A stretch of DNA of 7,180 bases from an uncultured Erysipelotrichaceae bacterium (lineage in GTDB: Bacteria; Bacillota_I; Bacilli_A; Erysipelotrichales; Erysipelotrichaceae). Below, in pieces: positions 5,524 to 7,180 of the stretch. The stretch is taken from contig CAJKOS010000092.1 of the NCBI GenBank assembly GCA_905201565.1, positions 1 through 7,180 on the forward strand. Direction: 5' to 3'. Under the pieces are notes generated by a model that ran no database searches, had not been told where the DNA came from, and saw nothing but the letters and a program-made list of their open reading frames with translations. The stretch's first letter is position 1. Every line of letters starts with the position of its first letter. The position numbers were made by a program, and so were the translations under genes.

Positions 5524-5575
5524 TTGAAAAACATACCTCGGAAGTGTATGCTAAAGCTATACCAACAGAGGAGGT
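5524..5575 (+). promoter_or_regulatory. Promoter and RBS of the DUF2975-HTH operon
   Basis: TTGAAA (5524-5529), a 17-bp spacer and TATGCT (5547-5552) fit a sigma-A promoter. AGAGGAGGT (5567-5575) is an almost perfect Shine-Dalgarno 7 bases before the ATG at 5583. It decides that start over the in-frame GTG at 5544, which would also overlap the -10 box. Confidence 0.55.
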
Positions 5576-5582
5576 AATATTT

Positions 5583-6173
5583 ATGGATAAAATCATCAAG
5601 ACATCCAAAACTATTCGAGCAATTCTCAAAGTTCTTTTTTGGGTGGTCGCCGTAGTAAGTGTAGTTATTTTGGCAGCTATCCTTGTTGCATTATTTATGA
5701 AAGGCGGTACAGCATTGGATGGTGGTTTTTCTATCACACTTGGGAACTATTCACTGCTTTTAAGTCAGGAGTATTCTTCGCAACAGCTTACACCGTTGTA
5801 TTTTATGACATTTGCAAATGTTGCACTATTTGGAACATTGTCCTGTTACATCATTAGGGTACTTCTGAATGTATTTGAACCAATGTCTCAGGGGAAGCCT
5901 TTTAGCACAACTATAAGTGTTGCTTTGAAAAAGCTGGCGTATGCGATTCTAATTATGGGCATTATAAGCCTTGTTCTTCAGATTGCCACGAATTTGATAT
6001 TCTACAATGTATTTGATATTCCGTCTCTATTCAACGCAGACAGGGTACAGTCTTGTTCTATGTCAATTGTGAGTGACGGGAGCTTTATTATTTGGTTCTT
6101 TATTCTTCGTTTAGTCGGTCACATCTTTAAATATGGGGAAACATTGCAACAATTATCGGATGAAACATTGTAA
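5583..6173 (+). CDS. DUF2975 family four-helix membrane protein (YoaS-like)
   Basis: A 196-residue integral membrane protein with predicted helices at about 12-38, 70-96, 114-142 and 167-183. The features shared with DUF2975 proteins are the loop after helix 2 with G-K-P-F (104-107) and the C-terminal end F-K-Y-G-x-x-L-Q-x-x-S-D-E-T-L (182-196). The biochemical function of the family is unknown. These proteins are typically encoded next to a small Cro/CI-type regulator, as in Bacillus subtilis yoaS-yozG, and that partner follows here after 20 bases. The pairing suggests a membrane component controlled by, or signalling through, the HTH protein, but this is inference. Codon use and GC are lower than in the genes left of the tRNA, consistent with acquisition. 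Confidence 0.8.
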   Translation: MDKIIKTSKTIRAILKVLFWVVAVVSVVILAAILVALFMKGGTALDGGFSITLGNYSLLLSQEYSSQQLTPLYFMTFANVALFGTLSCYIIRVLLNVFEPMSQGKPFSTTISVALKKLAYAILIMGIISLVLQIATNLIFYNVFDIPSLFNADRVQSCSMSIVSDGSFIIWFFILRLVGHIFKYGETLQQLSDETL

Positions 6174-6193
6174 ATTCAAACAGGAGGGAGATT

Positions 6194-6415
6194 ATGCCAA
6201 TTATTTTAAGATTGGATAGGGTTATGGCTGATAGAAAAATGTCTCTCAACACATTGTCTGAGAAAGTTGGAATAGCCAATGTTAATTTATCAAAAATTAA
6301 AACAGGCAAAGTGAGTGCCATTCGTTTTTCAACATTAGAGGCAATTTGTGAAGCATTAGATTGTCAACCTGGTGACATTTTAGAATATCAACCGCCTATA
6401 ACTGATGACAAATAA
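6194..6415 (+). CDS. Small HTH transcriptional regulator, Cro/CI (XRE) family, YozG-like
   Basis: A 73-residue DNA-binding protein made almost entirely of one helix-turn-helix domain. It starts MPIILRLDRVMADRKMSL. The HTH proper, LNTLSEKVGIANVNLSKIKTG, spans about 18-38, and the ending ALDCQPGDILEYQP is characteristic of YozG-like regulators. AGGAGG (6182-6187) lies 6 bases before the ATG. The gene is 20 bases after the DUF2975 gene without a terminator between, so the two form one operon. It probably regulates its own operon; the AT palindrome at 5486 is one candidate operator. Confidence 0.9.
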   Translation: MPIILRLDRVMADRKMSLNTLSEKVGIANVNLSKIKTGKVSAIRFSTLEAICEALDCQPGDILEYQPPITDDK

Positions 6416-6483
6416 GTATCAATACAACTGGCATGTCATACGGTGGCCACTTGAATTACCGGATGGTCTACAATAATTTGTAA

Positions 6484-6515
6484 AATGCACCCCCTAAAGC
6501 CAAAGGGGGTGCATT
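6484..6515. repeat. Perfect 12-bp inverted repeat (hairpin)
   Basis: AATGCACCCCCT (6484-6495) and AGGGGGTGCATT (6504-6515) enclose an 8-base loop. The plus-strand side has no T-run. On the minus strand the stem is followed by a short T-rich tract, so weak termination of leftward transcripts is possible. It lies 68 bases after the HTH stop codon. Confidence 0.7.
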
Positions 6516-6586
6516 GTATCAAAATAAGGGTTATTTGCCAGATTATGACGTCGTCTATGGATATCGCATGGCGGCGAGGAATTATA

Positions 6587-6623
6587 GGACACCCCTGCAA
6601 ATAACGGGGTGTCCCACTTTTTT
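6587..6623 (+). terminator. Rho-independent terminator downstream of the HTH operon
   Basis: GGACACCCC (6587-6595) pairs with GGGGTGTCC (6606-6614) in a perfect 9-bp stem with a 10-base loop, followed by TTTTTT (6618-6623). It is the likely end of the DUF2975-HTH transcript or of an RNA starting in the gap. Its loop sequence is complementary to 6530-6538 (see findings). Confidence 0.8.
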
Positions 6624-6640
6624 ACGCTCTTTTTGATTAT

Positions 6641-6657
6641 TCCAGGCTTTGCCTGGA
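6641..6657. repeat. Short palindromic hairpin
   Basis: TCCAGGC-TTT-GCCTGGA is a 7-bp stem with a 3-base loop, without a T-run on either side. It stands between the terminator and the larger interrupted stem-loop. Confidence 0.55.
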
Positions 6658-6668
6658 GATCAGATTGC

Positions 6669-6714
6669 ACCAATGAGGAAAATGAGGCGAGTAACGCCGA
6701 TTTTCATAATTGGT
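6669..6714. repeat. Long interrupted stem-loop
   Basis: Three nested complementary blocks line up in order: ACCAAT/ATTGGT (6669-6674, 6709-6714), GAAAAT/ATTTTC (6678-6683, 6700-6705) and GGCG/CGCC (6686-6689, 6695-6698). They are separated by small internal loops and capped by AGTAA. The 16 paired positions in register argue for real structure. It overlaps the stop codon of the minus-strand ORF. Confidence 0.6.
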
Positions 6715-6985
6715 CTATTGCGCTAATTCTGACATAGATGTTTCTCCTCGCACTGTTTTTTCTTAGAGGTGACACGAGTGTTTTTACACAATAGAAAAGC
6801 ACCATATCATTTTCCCAATCTTTAAGTAATTCTGCTTTAATATCTTCAGGGCATTTCTCGCTGATGTATAAAAATGGTTTATCCTTTTGCGGTGTTTCGC
6901 CATTTTTAAAGTTGCATGGAAATACGGTAAAATATCTGGAGTATTTATCTAAAGTAGTCTTTTTTGTTTCGCCCATTTTTTCCAC
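6704..6985 (-). CDS. Hypothetical protein of about 90 residues, possibly the 3' part of a broken gene
   Basis: An open frame of 93 codons from GTG at 6985, or 90 from ATG at 6976. It encodes a mixed alpha/beta, lysine-rich soluble sequence (early TLDKYSRYFTVFPCNFK, later ISEKCPEDIKAELLKDWEN). I do not recognise a family. Neither start has a Shine-Dalgarno. The frame is the same as that of the partial ORF entering from the right edge, separated from it by four in-frame stops between 7021 and 6988. The intervening stretch is open in another frame, bounded by two six-A runs, so this may be the C-terminal part of one longer frameshifted gene. The codon bias looks coding, and a hairpin covers its stop. 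Confidence 0.4.
   Translation of the reverse strand: MEKMGETKKTTLDKYSRYFTVFPCNFKNGETPQKDKPFLYISEKCPEDIKAELLKDWENDMVLFYCVKTLVSPLRKNSARRNIYVRISAIDQL
6715..6735 (-). CDS. Six-residue ORF (MSELAQ) with a good RBS
   Basis: ATG at 6735 is preceded by AGGAG (6748 to 6744) at 8-base spacing and reads MSELAQ before a TAG at 6717-6715. The interrupted stem-loop begins directly after the TAG. If the TAG is ignored, the frame stays open for 25 more codons to TAA at 6639-6637. It could be a degraded gene start, a very short peptide, or chance; it is listed because its RBS is better than that of the ORF it overlaps. Confidence 0.2.
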   Translation of the reverse strand: MSELAQ

Positions 6986-7018
6986 TCATTCTTATTGTAT
7001 GCTGTTCTTTACCAGCTA

Positions 7019-7180
7019 TCATTTTATGCAGGAGATCCTTATTTTTTCATCATAAAAGTCTTCAATGGTAGGTTCAGCTTTTTCTTTTTTATCACTAGTC
7101 TTAAAGCCAACTGCTTCTTTCCTATTATTAAATTTTTCATAAAGATCAGCAAAGGCTCCTCCTGCTAATATTATCATCTT
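7019..7180 (-). pseudogene. C-terminal part of an unrecognised ORF entering from the right edge
   Basis: The 53 codons before a TGA at 7021-7019 are open and continue past the window end. They read LAGGAFADLYEKFNNRKEAV early and then a charged stretch to EDFYDEKI, before a short unnatural-looking tail. GGAFxxLxEK superficially recalls the sensor-1 region of ClpX, but nothing after it fits. One extra A in the six-A run at 7042-7047 would extend the frame through 6982, joining it to the sequence upstream of the next ORF. I therefore read it as part of a frameshifted gene, with low certainty. Confidence 0.35.

Larger units (their letters stand above)
6416..6703. other. Non-coding gap with a cluster of hairpins
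   Basis: The 288 bases between the HTH gene and the converging minus-strand ORF hold no convincing gene. Three hairpins, the start of a fourth, and a direct repeat GTATCAA (6416-6422 and 6516-6522, exactly 100 bases apart) are listed or noted here. Two tiny ORFs, 6433-6483 (16 codons) and 6545-6604 (19 codons), lack a ribosome binding site and are not called. GTGGCCAC (6443-6450) is an 8-bp palindrome. Confidence 0.6.

Noticed and set aside
6484..6714. Hairpin cluster as a conjugation oriT or transposon end
   Set aside because: No relaxase, transposase or recognisable nick-site motif is in the window, so such a call would be guesswork.
7019..7180. ClpX-like AAA+ ATPase C-terminus
   Set aside because: Only a GGAFxxLxEK stretch and a following GF recall ClpX. 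The expected EFxGR region is missing in every frame, so no function is assigned.

Overview
The window looks like a stretch of chromosome from an anaerobic, low-to-moderate-GC Gram-positive bacterium (Bacillota). The signs are strong AGGAGG-type ribosome binding sites, an S11 D-Ala-D-Ala carboxypeptidase, a GH1 phospho-glucosidase start, and an extracytoplasmic lipoprotein flavoreductase of the kind found in gut fermenters. Erysipelotrichia-like is my best guess, but the sequence alone does not prove it.

Layout. The left edge (1-35, minus) holds the first codons of a GH1 glycosidase. It is divergent from a D-alanyl-D-alanine carboxypeptidase (143-1309, plus) that appears to be translated from a leaderless mRNA. 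Converging on it from the right is a two-gene minus-strand unit. This unit is a lipoprotein with an FMN-binding and a fumarate-reductase-like FAD domain (2030-3829), translationally coupled by a 4-base overlap to a short-chain dehydrogenase (1284-2033). The flavoprotein also appears leaderless, and the alignments I can do by eye suggest it lacks the substrate residues of true fumarate reductases. Divergent from it is an MccF/LdcA-like S66 peptidase (3929-4909, plus), then a tRNA-Ala(CGC) gene (4951-5026) with its own promoter and a GAAA-loop terminator at 5094-5117.

After the tRNA the DNA changes character. It becomes AT-richer and is full of short or broken ORFs, hairpins and repeats, consistent with acquired or degraded mobile DNA next to a tRNA. 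This part holds two small ORFs, one resembling the start of an AraC-type regulator. A perfect 17-bp terminator/attenuator follows, with a partial duplication of its 3' arm. Next comes an intact two-gene operon: a four-helix DUF2975 membrane protein (5583-6173) and a YozG-like HTH regulator (6194-6415).

The last 750 bases contain a cluster of four hairpins (6484-6714). One terminator loop is complementary to a segment about 60 bases upstream. They are followed by minus-strand coding remnants (6704-7180) that read best as one gene broken by two compensating frameshifts in A-runs. No CRISPR array, rRNA or complete transposase is present.

The most interesting candidates are the flavoreductase/SDR pair with a probable non-dicarboxylate substrate, the two leaderless genes with identical -10-to-ATG spacing, and the structured leader at 5324-5473.
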